DNA of 64,000 nt from Gilliamella sp. App6-5 (GTDB lineage: Bacteria; Pseudomonadota; Gammaproteobacteria; Enterobacterales; Orbaceae): assembly GCF_001690525.1 (NCBI RefSeq), contig NZ_LZGT01000069.1, positions 1-64,000 on the forward strand, read 5' to 3'. The translations under genes and the position numbers were made by a program. A model generated the notes under the pieces. That model searched no databases. It saw only the letters and a list, made by a program, of their open reading frames with translations, and was not told where the DNA came from. Below are positions 10,204 through 19,035 of this stretch, in pieces; the first letter of the stretch is position 1, and each line of letters opens with the position of its first letter.

Positions 10204-10350
10204 TTATTTATAAAATGACGCTATCTGTTTTCGTGTTTTATATTCAATGGGAGTTGTGCTATTTAATGTCTTATGAGGTCTTTCGGTGCGATAAATGGTT
10301 GGGCAACTGACCGTAAAGTGGTTAGCCAAATCGGTCATGGTGATTTTTCT
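10204..10350 (-). pseudogene. Fragment: HTH joined to transposase C-terminal motif
   Basis: A 48-codon minus-strand frame without a proper start reads MTDLANHFTVSCPTIYR, which looks like an invertase/resolvase-type helix-turn-helix, and then TERPHKTLNSTTPIEYKTR, which looks like the RPH..L...TP.E end of IS3/IS481 transposases. It is either one diverged mobile-element end or two relics fused. It is not expected to be functional. Confidence 0.5.
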
Positions 10351-10526
10351 TTATGATATAAGCGCACTATATTGCTTGTTTGAGATACGGCGTTATGTCT
10401 ACGCATTACAGCCATTTTGTAAATTACGGTAAACAACGCGCGTAATTCCTACAATTAGTGAATTGGCATAGATGCTGATATATAATTAAAAAATTATCAA
10501 GATAAACAACTATTGGGAGAAATGAA

Positions 10527-11063
10527 ATGAAAATACCTACTTATTTACAAAAATACGCAGTAGATATTAAAGAAAATGACCCTGATTATAATGGGCTAAC
10601 ATCTTTGTATATCCAATCATCAAATAAAGAACAATGGTTCGAGATTTACTATTATGGTGAATTATACAATGGCTATATTACTGGAACAGAACCAACATTT
10701 TGCAACATGAAAGTTATTGCAAAATCCATTGAAAGCAAAGAGGAAATATTGCTGTTTGATGCCACAGAATACGGATATAATGGGATGTTCTGTGACGGTC
10801 ACTCTAAAGAAGAGAAAAAGAATAGACCACTTACCAAACTTGATGTTCCTGCGTCAAGAATAAAACTAGCGATTGGATACGGTATTGATTATGAAGAAGA
10901 AAAAGAAGATTTTGACTTTGATGAAAATGGTCATGTAATACTGATTGATGATCGTAGAATAACGTGGCAAAACTTACAGCATGATGGTTTTGATTGGCTA
11001 TATATTTTATTAATTGATAAAAATGGAGATGAGTTAGAAGTAGTCAATGAAGAACTTGCTTAA
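10527..11063 (+). CDS. Acidic orphan protein of unknown function
   Basis: I do not recognise this 178-residue protein. It is soluble and strongly acidic, with an EEEKEDFDFDENG stretch around residue 130 and many aromatics (EIYYYGELYNGYI; HDGFDWLYILLID). A GGGAGA Shine-Dalgarno precedes the ATG, so translation is plausible. It stands alone between transposase relics (9.9-10.4 kb and 11.1-11.4 kb). Small size, acidity and a mobile setting are typical of immunity proteins left behind by toxin loci, but no toxin is present and this remains a guess. Confidence 0.65.
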   Translation: MKIPTYLQKYAVDIKENDPDYNGLTSLYIQSSNKEQWFEIYYYGELYNGYITGTEPTFCNMKVIAKSIESKEEILLFDATEYGYNGMFCDGHSKEEKKNRPLTKLDVPASRIKLAIGYGIDYEEEKEDFDFDENGHVILIDDRRITWQNLQHDGFDWLYILLIDKNGDELEVVNEELA

Positions 11064-11120
11064 ACTTGAGTTATTTTATTAGCGACGATAGCACTGTTAA
11101 ACCACATGCAGCGATTTCGA

Positions 11121-11160
11121 GTAAACTGGCTTATGAGTTTTTGATGGATTATTTTAACCA
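11121..11160 (+). pseudogene. Transposase C-terminal scrap
   Basis: This reads SKLAYEFLMDYFNHV in one frame, parallel to KTPYEFLEDYCNY at 39554-39598 and to the KTPYEFL end at 9971-9992. It is a terminal remnant of the same type of element. Apart from a 40-base dispersed repeat at 11377-11418, I find nothing else recognisable from 11160 to 11846. Confidence 0.45.
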
Positions 11161-11376
11161 TGTAAGTAACCCGGCGTTTTGCTATATATCATTTTTAATA
11201 ATAACTAGTTGTTAATTAATAAAATATTGTCATTAATTAAATCAAAGAAGCTACAGTAAAAGCAACAAACATGTACCAGCAATAAATATTGTAATGGACA
11301 ATAGCATCTATAATATCCTTTATCTTTTGTATAAATAATAGGCTGTCAGGAACATTATTTAGAATTTCTCTATTGC

Positions 11377-11418
11377 TTTTATACTAAAACGCATAGTTAT
11401 CTGAAAGTTTTTGACAAC
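11377..11418 (+). repeat. 40-bp dispersed repeat, copy 1
   Basis: Carries TTTTATACTAAAACGCATA followed by a diverged TTATCTGAAAGTTTTTGACAA. Copies 2 and 3 are at 43345-43385 and 57173-57213 in the same orientation. This copy is the most diverged. Confidence 0.65.
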
Positions 11419-11846
11419 TTTTTAGATTTTTAACCCAAGATCCAATAAAAAGAAGATTTGGCTTTAATGCTACTGTAGTTGATATTGATCGTTATACCGC
11501 ACTTATTTGTTATTTGCTGCTGGCTGAGCGATATATTTCGTATTGAGTTATCGCCATTCTTACCCGACTTAGTGCAAATAATGAGCTTTATTATCATGGT
11601 TCAGCTTGTTTGTTAGCCTAATTTATAAAATCTAAATTAAAAAGCCCATTTGTGCAAAAAATAATTTCCGAATGATGTTGAGATTTGTCAGTAATCTGAT
11701 AGCAAAAATATTTGATATATTTTTATAAATCATTAATTAAAAAAATTTGACTGTAAGATGCTTTTGCGGTGAACGCAAAATCGAGTAAACTAGCAAAAAA
11801 ACATTAATTAGTTTTAATAAATTCCGTAACCAAAGTAGATAACGTA

Positions 11847-12548
11847 ATGAACGAACAATTAAACTCAGATAATGAAAATATTAAATCAAAAAGAGCCATT
11901 CGTAGTTTTGTTTTGCGACAAGGTCGTTTAACAAAAGGTCAAGAACAAGCTTTAATAAACTTATGGCCTATATTTGGTATTGAATATGATGCAAATGCAC
12001 CTATTTGTTTTGATGCTAACAAACCGCTAGTCCTTGAAATTGGGTTTGGTATGGGGGCTTCTTTAATTGAAATGGCCAAAAATGCACCTAATAAACACTT
12101 TTTAGGAATCGAAGTGCACAAGCCAGGGGTGGGCGCTTGCTTAATGGCGATTGAAGAAAACCAATTATCAAACTTAAACGTGATGTGCCATGATGCTGTT
12201 GAAGTATTAGAAAATATGATCCCAGATCATTCGCTAGACAAAGTGCAAATCTTTTTTCCTGATCCTTGGCATAAAGCCAGACATAACAAACGCCGTATTA
12301 TTCAACCCCAATTTGTACAGCTAATTCGGCAAAAATTAAAATTAGGTGGTATTTTGCACCTAGCAACGGATTGGCAACATTATGCTGAACATATGTTAGA
12401 GGTTTTAACCCAAGCAGAAGGTTTTGAAAACTTATCACCAAGTGGCAATTACATTCCAAGACCTGCTGATAGACCAATTACCAAATTTGAAAAACGAGGT
12501 CAAAATTTAGGTCATGGCGTTTGGGATCTCCAATTTGTAAATAAATAA
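11847..12548 (+). CDS. trmB: tRNA (guanine-N7)-methyltransferase TrmB
   Basis: TrmB methylates G46 in the tRNA variable loop with S-adenosylmethionine. The 233 residues carry the Rossmann SAM site [15 protein letters not shown] (about residue 62) and the hallmark [16 protein letters not shown] (about 148-163), plus the C-terminal TKFEKRG. Length agrees with E. coli (239). It starts at an ATG with only a weak ribosome site (a small GC-containing hairpin lies at 11762-11780 upstream). It begins a run of three plus-strand genes with the nitroreductase and phosphatase. Confidence 0.97.
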   Translation: MNEQLNSDNENIKSKRAIRSFVLRQGRLTKGQEQALINLWPIFGIEYDANAPICFDANKPLVLEIGFGMGASLIEMAKNAPNKHFLGIEVHKPGVGACLMAIEENQLSNLNVMCHDAVEVLENMIPDHSLDKVQIFFPDPWHKARHNKRRIIQPQFVQLIRQKLKLGGILHLATDWQHYAEHMLEVLTQAEGFENLSPSGNYIPRPADRPITKFEKRGQNLGHGVWDLQFVNK

Positions 12549-12566
12549 TGATGCTAAGGAGCCACT

Positions 12567-13292
12567 ATGCAAAATGAAACGATCGATCTACTTTGTCGGC
12601 ATCGCTCTATTCGTGCTTATAAAGCAACTAGCTTAACTCAAGAGCAAATAGCTTTAATTGTTAGCGCAGCACAGTCGGCTTCTAGTTCTAATTTGATTCA
12701 ATGTTCAACAATTATTCGTATTACAGACCCCAGCAAACGCGAAAAACTAGCTCATTATGCAGGCGATCAAAAGTATGTTATCCAAGCACCTGAATTTTGG
12801 GTATTTTGTGCCGATTTTAATCGCCATTATCAAATTGATCCAAAACTTAATCTTGGCAAAGCAGAGCAGCTATTATTGGGTTGTGTTGATACAGCAATTA
12901 TGGCACAAAATGCCGTAACCGCAGCCGAATCATTAGGATTAGGTGCTGTATATATTGGCGGATTGCGTAATCATCTTGATAAAGTAACGCAATTACTTGA
13001 TATACCGAAATACGTCCTGCCACTTTTTGGGCTTTGCCTTGGCTACCCCGATCATCATCCAGAATTAAAACCAAGATTACCAAAAGAGTTAGTGTTTTTT
13101 GAAAACCACTATCGACCAATTGATCATGCTATTTTGAAAAAGTATGATGCTCAAATGGATGATTACTATGAAACTCGTAGTACCAATCAGAAAGTCGGCG
13201 GTTGGAGTGATAAAATTGCTAATACAATAAATAATGAGCAACGCGATTTTATTCTCAATTATTTGCATAAACAAGGATGGATCACGAAATGA
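12567..13292 (+). CDS. NfsA-like oxygen-insensitive NADPH nitroreductase
   Basis: A 241-residue flavoprotein of the NfsA/FRP branch. It opens with TIDLLCRHRSIRAYK, the usual FMN-phosphate site, followed by AAQSASSSNLIQCSTII. VDTAIMAQNAVTAAESLGLG and the LFGLCLGYPDHHPELKPRLP segment are typical of this branch. Such enzymes use NADPH and FMN to reduce nitro compounds and quinones. An AAGGAG Shine-Dalgarno precedes the ATG. The stop overlaps the next start as ATGA if the phosphatase begins at 13289, indicating coupling. Confidence 0.9.
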   Translation: MQNETIDLLCRHRSIRAYKATSLTQEQIALIVSAAQSASSSNLIQCSTIIRITDPSKREKLAHYAGDQKYVIQAPEFWVFCADFNRHYQIDPKLNLGKAEQLLLGCVDTAIMAQNAVTAAESLGLGAVYIGGLRNHLDKVTQLLDIPKYVLPLFGLCLGYPDHHPELKPRLPKELVFFENHYRPIDHAILKKYDAQMDDYYETRSTNQKVGGWSDKIANTINNEQRDFILNYLHKQGWITK

Positions 13293-14452
13293 ACAATAAC
13301 CATTACCAATTAGATAAAGTCATTATACTTAGCCGTCATGGTATTCGCACACCATTACAAAACACGTTACAATTTTTAGAGAAAGTCACTCGCTTTAAAT
13401 GGCCAAAGTGGGATCACCCTTATGGTTATTTAACCACGCGTGGTGGAGTATTAGAAGCCTATTTTGGCCGCTATTTAGCAACTTGGCTTGAAAAAAACAA
13501 TATAAAATTATCAACACATAATACTGAATTGTTTGTATATGCTAACAGCTTGCAAAGAACCGTCGCGACGGCTCAATTTTTGATAACAGGTGCCTTTGCT
13601 GGATATGACATTCCTATTCACCATAAATTCCCGATTGAAAAAATGGATCCGATCTTCGATCCTAGTTTGCAAGACGACTCACCCGAATTTAAACATGCCG
13701 TATTGCATGATATCGATGAAGCTGACAAAGCGACTAACATTTTTAGCAATCTAGCTCCTGCTTATGAAATCCTTTCCGATATTTTAGATTATAAGCGTTC
13801 GAAATTATATGCCGAATATCAATGTAATTTGGCCGATATTCCATCAGAACTCTATTTTAAAAAACACGAAGAACCAGCACTGCTTGGTCCTCTTGCAATA
13901 GGGGCTTCGGTCGTTGATGCATTTTTATTACAATACTATTCAGCTTTTCCTAAAAAACAAATCGCATGGGGAAGAATAACTAGTCAAGAACAGTGGCAAC
14001 AAATTATTGCGATTCGTAATCAATATATTAATTTAGTTTTCCATTCTAAAACACTTGCCAAACATTCTGCAACGCTTCTCATTAATATGATAAGTGATCT
14101 TATGCACAAAGATAATAAAGTGAATCTACTGGTTGGGCACGATAGTACGATTGCAGCGTTACTTGGCATATTAAACTTTAAAGACTATCAATTACCCAAT
14201 CAATTTGAAACAACTCCCATCGGTGGGAAAGTGGCTTTACAGCGTTTTCATCACTTACCTACGGGGGAATATTTCTTTAAAGCCGAATATATTTATCAAA
14301 GCTTTGAACAACTCTATAACGGTCAAGCACTTGATACCAATAATCCGGCACAACACTATCAGCTTCAACTGGAAAATGCTTCTGTTAATAGTGATGGTTA
14401 TTATGATTGGTCAGATTTTGAAGAACGAATGGAATCTATCAAGACTAAATAA
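13289..14452 (+). CDS. Histidine acid phosphatase without a signal peptide
   Basis: A member of the histidine acid phosphatase (AppA/Agp) branch. The phosphohistidine motif SRHGIRTP lies near residue 20 and the proton-donor motif VGHDST near residue 290. Between them lie GYLTTRGGVLEAYFGRYLA and the ANSLQRTVATAQ arginine segment. Family members are usually periplasmic glucose-1-phosphatases or phytases made with a signal peptide, but this protein starts only about 13 residues before the catalytic motif and has no hydrophobic leader, so it may be cytoplasmic. The start is either 13289 (ATGA overlap with the upstream stop) or 13277, where an AAGGA lies just before. Confidence 0.85.
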   Translation: MNNNHYQLDKVIILSRHGIRTPLQNTLQFLEKVTRFKWPKWDHPYGYLTTRGGVLEAYFGRYLATWLEKNNIKLSTHNTELFVYANSLQRTVATAQFLITGAFAGYDIPIHHKFPIEKMDPIFDPSLQDDSPEFKHAVLHDIDEADKATNIFSNLAPAYEILSDILDYKRSKLYAEYQCNLADIPSELYFKKHEEPALLGPLAIGASVVDAFLLQYYSAFPKKQIAWGRITSQEQWQQIIAIRNQYINLVFHSKTLAKHSATLLINMISDLMHKDNKVNLLVGHDSTIAALLGILNFKDYQLPNQFETTPIGGKVALQRFHHLPTGEYFFKAEYIYQSFEQLYNGQALDTNNPAQHYQLQLENASVNSDGYYDWSDFEERMESIKTK

Positions 14453-14456
14453 TTAA

Positions 14457-14951
14457 CCATTAGATTACCCGATTCTACCTATCATGGCGGGAATTAGATA
14501 ATCTGATACATTACAAAAGTATATTGTCAACAGTTTCGGATAAGTAAGTGGATAAATATCAGTGTGTTGCCCACGGATATAGAACAAAATACAAGATACT
14601 AAATAATATTTATATGTCAATGTCATTAATTTTAAGAAAGAGTATATTTTACTTGTTTCAATCTATGCCAATAAATCAACTTGAATCTTGTTATTGATAT
14701 TGCCTTTTATTTTTGCAAAACAATTATCTATTATATTTATGTTCAACTTTACAAGACTAATGTATGTTAAAATAGGTCTTAAGGAAGCGTATCTAGATCC
14801 TTAGTTGTATCGCATTTATTTTTATGTTGAATTCCACCTTTATATTATCAGGGCATGGGCAATGTGAGCTGTGGAAATATATAAGAACAGTGAAAAATCT
14901 GAAGATTAACGGAAAATCACAATAATTATTACATTAGATAAAGGTTTTATT
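14457..14951. other. Intergenic region before the galE pseudogene
   Basis: About 495 AT-rich bases with no credible gene. I see no clear GalR operator and no strong terminator; short imperfect inverted repeats near 14462-14505 may terminate the phosphatase transcript. Any gal promoter would lie here. Confidence 0.5.
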
Positions 14952-15968
14952 ATGAAAATATTAGTCACTGGCGGCTGTGGATATATAGGAAGTCATACCT
15001 GTGTCCAACTCATTTAATCGGGCTACACCCCCATTATTATTGATAACTTGTTCAACAGTAAAGTATCCGTATTAGATAGAATACAAAAAATCACGGCTCA
15101 ATCTGTCAATTTTTATCAAGGCGATGTGTGCGATGAAAAATTATTAACTAAAATTTTTGCAGAACATGATATTAAAGCCGTGATTCATTTTGCAGGACTA
15201 AAAGCCGTCGGTGAATCGGTACATAAACCACTTGAATATTATGAAAACAACGTTTACGGCAGTATAGTACTTATGAAAGCAATGCGTGCTGCTGGTGTTA
15301 AACAGTTAGTATTTAGCTCATCGGCCACTGTCTATGGTGAACTCGCTCCTGTACCTTATGTTGAAACCTTACCACAAGGTTTACCAACTAGCCCATATGG
15401 CAAAAGTAAATTAATGGTAGAGCAATGTATCATGGATTTAGCCGTTGCTGAACCGGATTGGTCACTGACTTTACTACGCTATTTTAACCCTGTTGGCGCA
15501 CATCCAAGCGGATTAATGGGCGAAGATCCCCTTGGCATTCCTAATAATCTTATGCCTTATATTACCCAAGTTGCTGTAGGCAAGCGGGAATCATTAGCAG
15601 TTTTTGGCAATGATTATCCAACAACAGATGGCACTTGTGTTCGCGATTTTATTCATGTTGTTGATTTGGCTGATGGGCATATTGCTGCACTCAAAGCTGA
15701 TCATAACAAAACAGGCGTACATATTTATAATTTAGGTTCAGGTGTGGGTTACAGCGTATTACAAGTTATCAAAGCGTTTGAAAAAGCGTCAGGGAAACCA
15801 CTTAATTGGCATTTTGCACCAAGACGAGCTGGTGATTTACCCGCATTTTGGGCCGATGCTAATAAGGCTGAAAAAATACTGGGTTGGAAAACCAAACTTA
15901 CACTTGATGACATGGTAAAAGACTCATGGAATTGGCAATCTAATAATCCTCAAGGTTACCCTGATTAA
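14952..15968 (+). pseudogene. galE: UDP-glucose 4-epimerase gene with one in-frame stop
   Basis: From the ATG at 14952 the frame reads MKILVTGGCGYIGSHTCVQL, the GalE opening with the NAD-binding GGxGYIGS loop. It then meets TAA at codon 22 (15015-15017) and continues open and in frame to 15968. The total length of 338 codons equals E. coli GalE, and the rest is well kept: SSSATVYGE, SPYGKSKLMVE (catalytic Tyr/Lys), LRYFNPVGAHPSG and FAPRRAGDLPA. One base change, for example CAA or GAA to TAA, explains the lesion. Re-initiation downstream would lack the NAD loop. Unless the stop is read through or is a sequencing error, the gene is inactive. The remnants of galT and galM follow. Confidence 0.92.
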
Positions 15969-16017
15969 CAAATAAGTAAAATGTGCAAAATTAAAAGAAG
16001 AGGCAAAAAAGGATATT

Positions 16018-16530
16018 TTTAATCCTGTTGTTCATCCTCATCGTTGTCACAGCCCATTGACTAATCAATGGGTGCTTGTTTTTCCACGTATGGCAAAACG
16101 CCCATGGCAAGGACAACAAGAAATATTAAACATAGAGCAAAAAACAAGTTACGATCCAACTTGTTTTTGTGTTCAGATAACAAACGGGTAACAAGAAATA
16201 TCATGCCCTAATTATAATGTATTATTTGTTTTTACTAATAATTTTTCAGCATTAATGAAAAGACTACGCTTAAAAATCACGATCCATTATTCCAGCTACA
16301 AATCGCAAAAGGCACTAGTCGAATGATCTGTTTTTCACTTGATCACAGTAAAATATTACCTGAACTTGATTTCTTAGCCATTGGGGCTAATTGCTTTTTA
16401 CCCAATGAAATTTCACGCAATGATATGAATATGTGCAATTATTTTGAAAAATATTAGCACCGTTTATTAGTTGATTATGTCGAACTCAACGCTGGCTTGC
16501 CATTGCTCCTTGATTACATTCCGTTCCGTC
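16018..16530 (+). pseudogene. galT: galT remnant (galactose-1-phosphate uridylyltransferase)
   Basis: A broken galT. FNPVVHPHR and PLTNQWVLVFPRMAKRPWQG match the GalT N-terminus. Frameshifts then occur around 16165 and 16210 before NNFSALMK, and another before [20 protein letters not shown]. An internal deletion jumps from about LPELD to [12 protein letters not shown], which removes the catalytic HPH region. A stop interrupts EKY*HRLLVDYVEL, and WLAIAP is followed by a further stop. The product cannot be functional. It lies 50 bases after galE, in the order of an enterobacterial galETKM operon. Confidence 0.9.
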
Positions 16531-16611
16531 ACAGTAAAAAATTCACTATCATTTATCTGCCTATGCCAATAGTATCACCAATAATAATCTAGTTAGTGTC
16601 ACTATATTCAA

Positions 16612-16989
16612 TATGATTTGCGGTAGCCAAAGCTTGTATCTGAGAAACGTCAAGAACGGCAAATAACTGGTGGTTATGATCATGCTTATGTATTAGATAA
16701 AACACAAGCTATCGCTGTCGAGCTCATTTCGTCGGGTAATAAAGTAAAGATGAATTTGATTACAACCAAACCTTCGTTACAAGTTTATACTGGCAATTTT
16801 TTGCAGCATACACTAAATCGCCACAATGGGGAATATGGCAACTTTGCTGGTATCACATTAGAGGTACAATTTTTACCTGACAGCCCTCACCATCCTGACT
16901 GGCCACAACCAATCTGCTTATTACAGCCAGATCAAACTTATTATTATCAAACAACTTATCAATTGATCATTTTATCAATGATTCAATAA
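16612..16989 (+). pseudogene. galM: galM remnant (aldose 1-epimerase C-terminus)
   Basis: The C-terminal third of galactose mutarotase. After YDLR comes a TAG stop (16624-16626), then PKLVSEKRQERQITGGYDHA, VLDKT, and further on TTKPSLQVYTGNFL and GITLEVQFLPDSPHHPDWP, the usual GalM order. The N-terminal two thirds and the whole of galK are missing, so a deletion joined the galT and galM remnants. A short frame from the ATG at 16750 remains open but lacks most of the enzyme. Confidence 0.88.
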
Positions 16990-17195
16990 CTGTAAAAAAC
17001 ACAATAAAAAGCCAAATAAAATTAACTTTCTATCTGAATAATTTTATTAAATTCTTTATTACTAAAGGCACTACCAAGCAATATTCTGCCATTATTTGTA
17101 TTAATGTAATAAATAGGATTTTGTCAGCTTAAGCTAACAATCCATAACAAAATTAGGTATCATATAACCATCATCGCTAATGGATAATATGAAAT

Positions 17196-17684
17196 ATGAA
17201 AAGCAAAACCTTAACGGCTATTTTCCCTGGCACTTTCGATCCCATAACCAATGGTCACATCGATCTTATTGCGCGAACGTCATTACTCTTTCCTCGCTTA
17301 ATTATTGCTGTTGCAGAAAGTCCAAGTAAAAATACGCTATTTTCATTAGAAGAACGCGTTAATTTAGCTTCAACCGCTGTTGAACACCTACTTAATGTGG
17401 AAGTGATCGGCTTTGATAATTTAATGGCCAATTTTGCTCAAACCCATAATGCAACAGTGATCGTACGTGGTGTTCGTACAACACACGATTTTGAATACGA
17501 AAGGCAACTTGCTGAAATGAATCGTGCGTTAAAATCTGATTTAGACACTATCTTTTTGATGCCATCTATTGCAATGGGATTTATTTCATCAACAATTGTA
17601 AAAGATGTCGCCTACCATGGTGGTGATATTACAAAATTAGTTCCTCTGCATGTCAAAACAGCATTATTAAAGCGCTTAGCATAA
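17196..17684 (+). CDS. coaD: Phosphopantetheine adenylyltransferase
   Basis: CoaD transfers AMP from ATP to 4'-phosphopantetheine, the penultimate step of coenzyme A synthesis. The 162-residue protein has the nucleotidyltransferase signature PGTFDPITNGHIDLI (residues about 11-25), RGVRTTHDFEYE, MNRAL and the second signature SSTIVKDVA. Length matches the family (159 in E. coli). The start at 17196 gives the standard N-terminus; a second ATG at 17189 is out of frame. rlmD follows after 10 bases, so the two are probably co-transcribed. Confidence 0.97.
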   Translation: MKSKTLTAIFPGTFDPITNGHIDLIARTSLLFPRLIIAVAESPSKNTLFSLEERVNLASTAVEHLLNVEVIGFDNLMANFAQTHNATVIVRGVRTTHDFEYERQLAEMNRALKSDLDTIFLMPSIAMGFISSTIVKDVAYHGGDITKLVPLHVKTALLKRLA

Positions 17685-17694
17685 ATAAAAGTCT

Positions 17695-19032
17695 ATGGTT
17701 AATTTTTATACTCCACAGAAGAAAAAGCTCACACCACAAAAGTTAACAGTCACAGTTTCATCCTTAGATGCTTTTGGGCAAGGCGTTGCCAATCATAAGG
17801 GTAAAACAATTTTTGTTAAATCTGCCTTGCCTAACGAAACCGTTGATATTGAACTGACTGAAAATAAAAAAAATTACGCTAAAGCTAAAGTCATTCGATA
17901 TCATAATCAGAGCAAAGAGCGCGTTAAACCACAATGTGAATATTATCAACAATGTGGTGGTTGTGAGTTACAACATATTGCCCCAAATTTGCAACAACAA
18001 GCAAAGTATGCTGCGTTAATCAATCTGTTACAAAAAGAAACAGGGCAACCTTTAACAAATATCGTTCAACATTCACCTCAAATTATTGCCGATCAGCCTT
18101 ACCACTATCGTCGACGGGCAAGGCTTTCGATTAATTTTGTTAAAGGTAAATTAGTTATTGGGTTTCGCCAAGCTGAATCAAATCAAATAATCAATATCAA
18201 ACATTGTCCAGTATTAGTTAATGAATTAGATTCGTTGCTAGTGCCTTTACAAAGCATGCTCAATTGCATAAAACAGAAAAAAGCACTTGGTCATATTGAA
18301 TTAATTTCGGTCGATAGCGGTATTATTATTGTGTTAAGGCACACCATGCCCCTTGTCGATCATGATATTAACTTATTAAAGCAATTCGCCGAAAATAATA
18401 AGATTTCGCTTTATGTTCACGGCAAAGATTTAGTACATATTGCTGGTAATACCGAACATTTTTATTTGATTAATCATTTAAAATTAACATTCAGCCCGCT
18501 CGATTTTATTCAAGTAAATTGTAAAATTAATCAAAAAATGATCGAGCAAGCACTTGATTGGCTAACGTTACAACCCTCTGACCAAGTCTTAGATCTGTTT
18601 TGTGGTATGGGTAATTTTTCATTACCTATAGCAACATTAAGTAAAACGCTAACGGGCATTGAAGGTGTTGAAGCCCTAGTTGAAAAAGCAAAATTTAACA
18701 CTATATTAAATAGCACTGAGATTTGTGCGAAAACCAATTTTTTAACCAGTAACTTAGACGATACCCAACAATTTTCGGTATGGAGTCAATCACAATATAA
18801 TAAAGTATTGTTAGATCCAGCAAGAGCTGGTGCGTTTAATGCGACAAGAGAAATTGCAAAATTAGCTCCGTCAAAAATCGTTTATATATCGTGTAATCCT
18901 GCGACTTTAGCACGAGATAGCAAACAACTTTTAGATGCAGGATATCAAATTGATCAAGTTGCTATTTTAGATATGTTTCCGCAAACTAAACATATTGAGT
19001 CAATGTTGTTGCTAATAAAATCAGGAACATAA
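17695..19032 (+). CDS. rlmD: 23S rRNA (uracil-1939-C5)-methyltransferase RlmD
   Basis: RlmD methylates U1939 of 23S rRNA. It has an N-terminal TRAM domain (about 14-75, with LDAFGQGVANHKGKTIFVK) and an iron-sulphur cluster motif CEYYQQCGGCELQH (about 82-95) with a fourth cysteine in HCPVL. In the C-terminal methyltransferase domain, VLDLFCGMGNFSLP binds SAM, DPAR is the release motif and YISCNPATLARD holds the catalytic cysteine. The 445 residues compare with 433 in E. coli. It lies between coaD and relA; as in E. coli, relA follows at once (3 bases). Confidence 0.96.
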   Translation: MVNFYTPQKKKLTPQKLTVTVSSLDAFGQGVANHKGKTIFVKSALPNETVDIELTENKKNYAKAKVIRYHNQSKERVKPQCEYYQQCGGCELQHIAPNLQQQAKYAALINLLQKETGQPLTNIVQHSPQIIADQPYHYRRRARLSINFVKGKLVIGFRQAESNQIINIKHCPVLVNELDSLLVPLQSMLNCIKQKKALGHIELISVDSGIIIVLRHTMPLVDHDINLLKQFAENNKISLYVHGKDLVHIAGNTEHFYLINHLKLTFSPLDFIQVNCKINQKMIEQALDWLTLQPSDQVLDLFCGMGNFSLPIATLSKTLTGIEGVEALVEKAKFNTILNSTEICAKTNFLTSNLDDTQQFSVWSQSQYNKVLLDPARAGAFNATREIAKLAPSKIVYISCNPATLARDSKQLLDAGYQIDQVAILDMFPQTKHIESMLLLIKSGT

Positions 19033-19035
19033 ATT

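Noticed and set aside
15048-15968. galE read as an intact 306-residue gene starting at 15048
   Set aside because: The frame continues upstream to an ATG at 14952 with a perfect GalE N-terminus and one stop codon. A start at 15048 would lack the NAD-binding loop.
16750-16989. A 79-codon gene of unknown function
   Set aside because: Its sequence is the C-terminal end of GalM, in frame with further GalM sequence upstream that is broken by a stop. It is a remnant.
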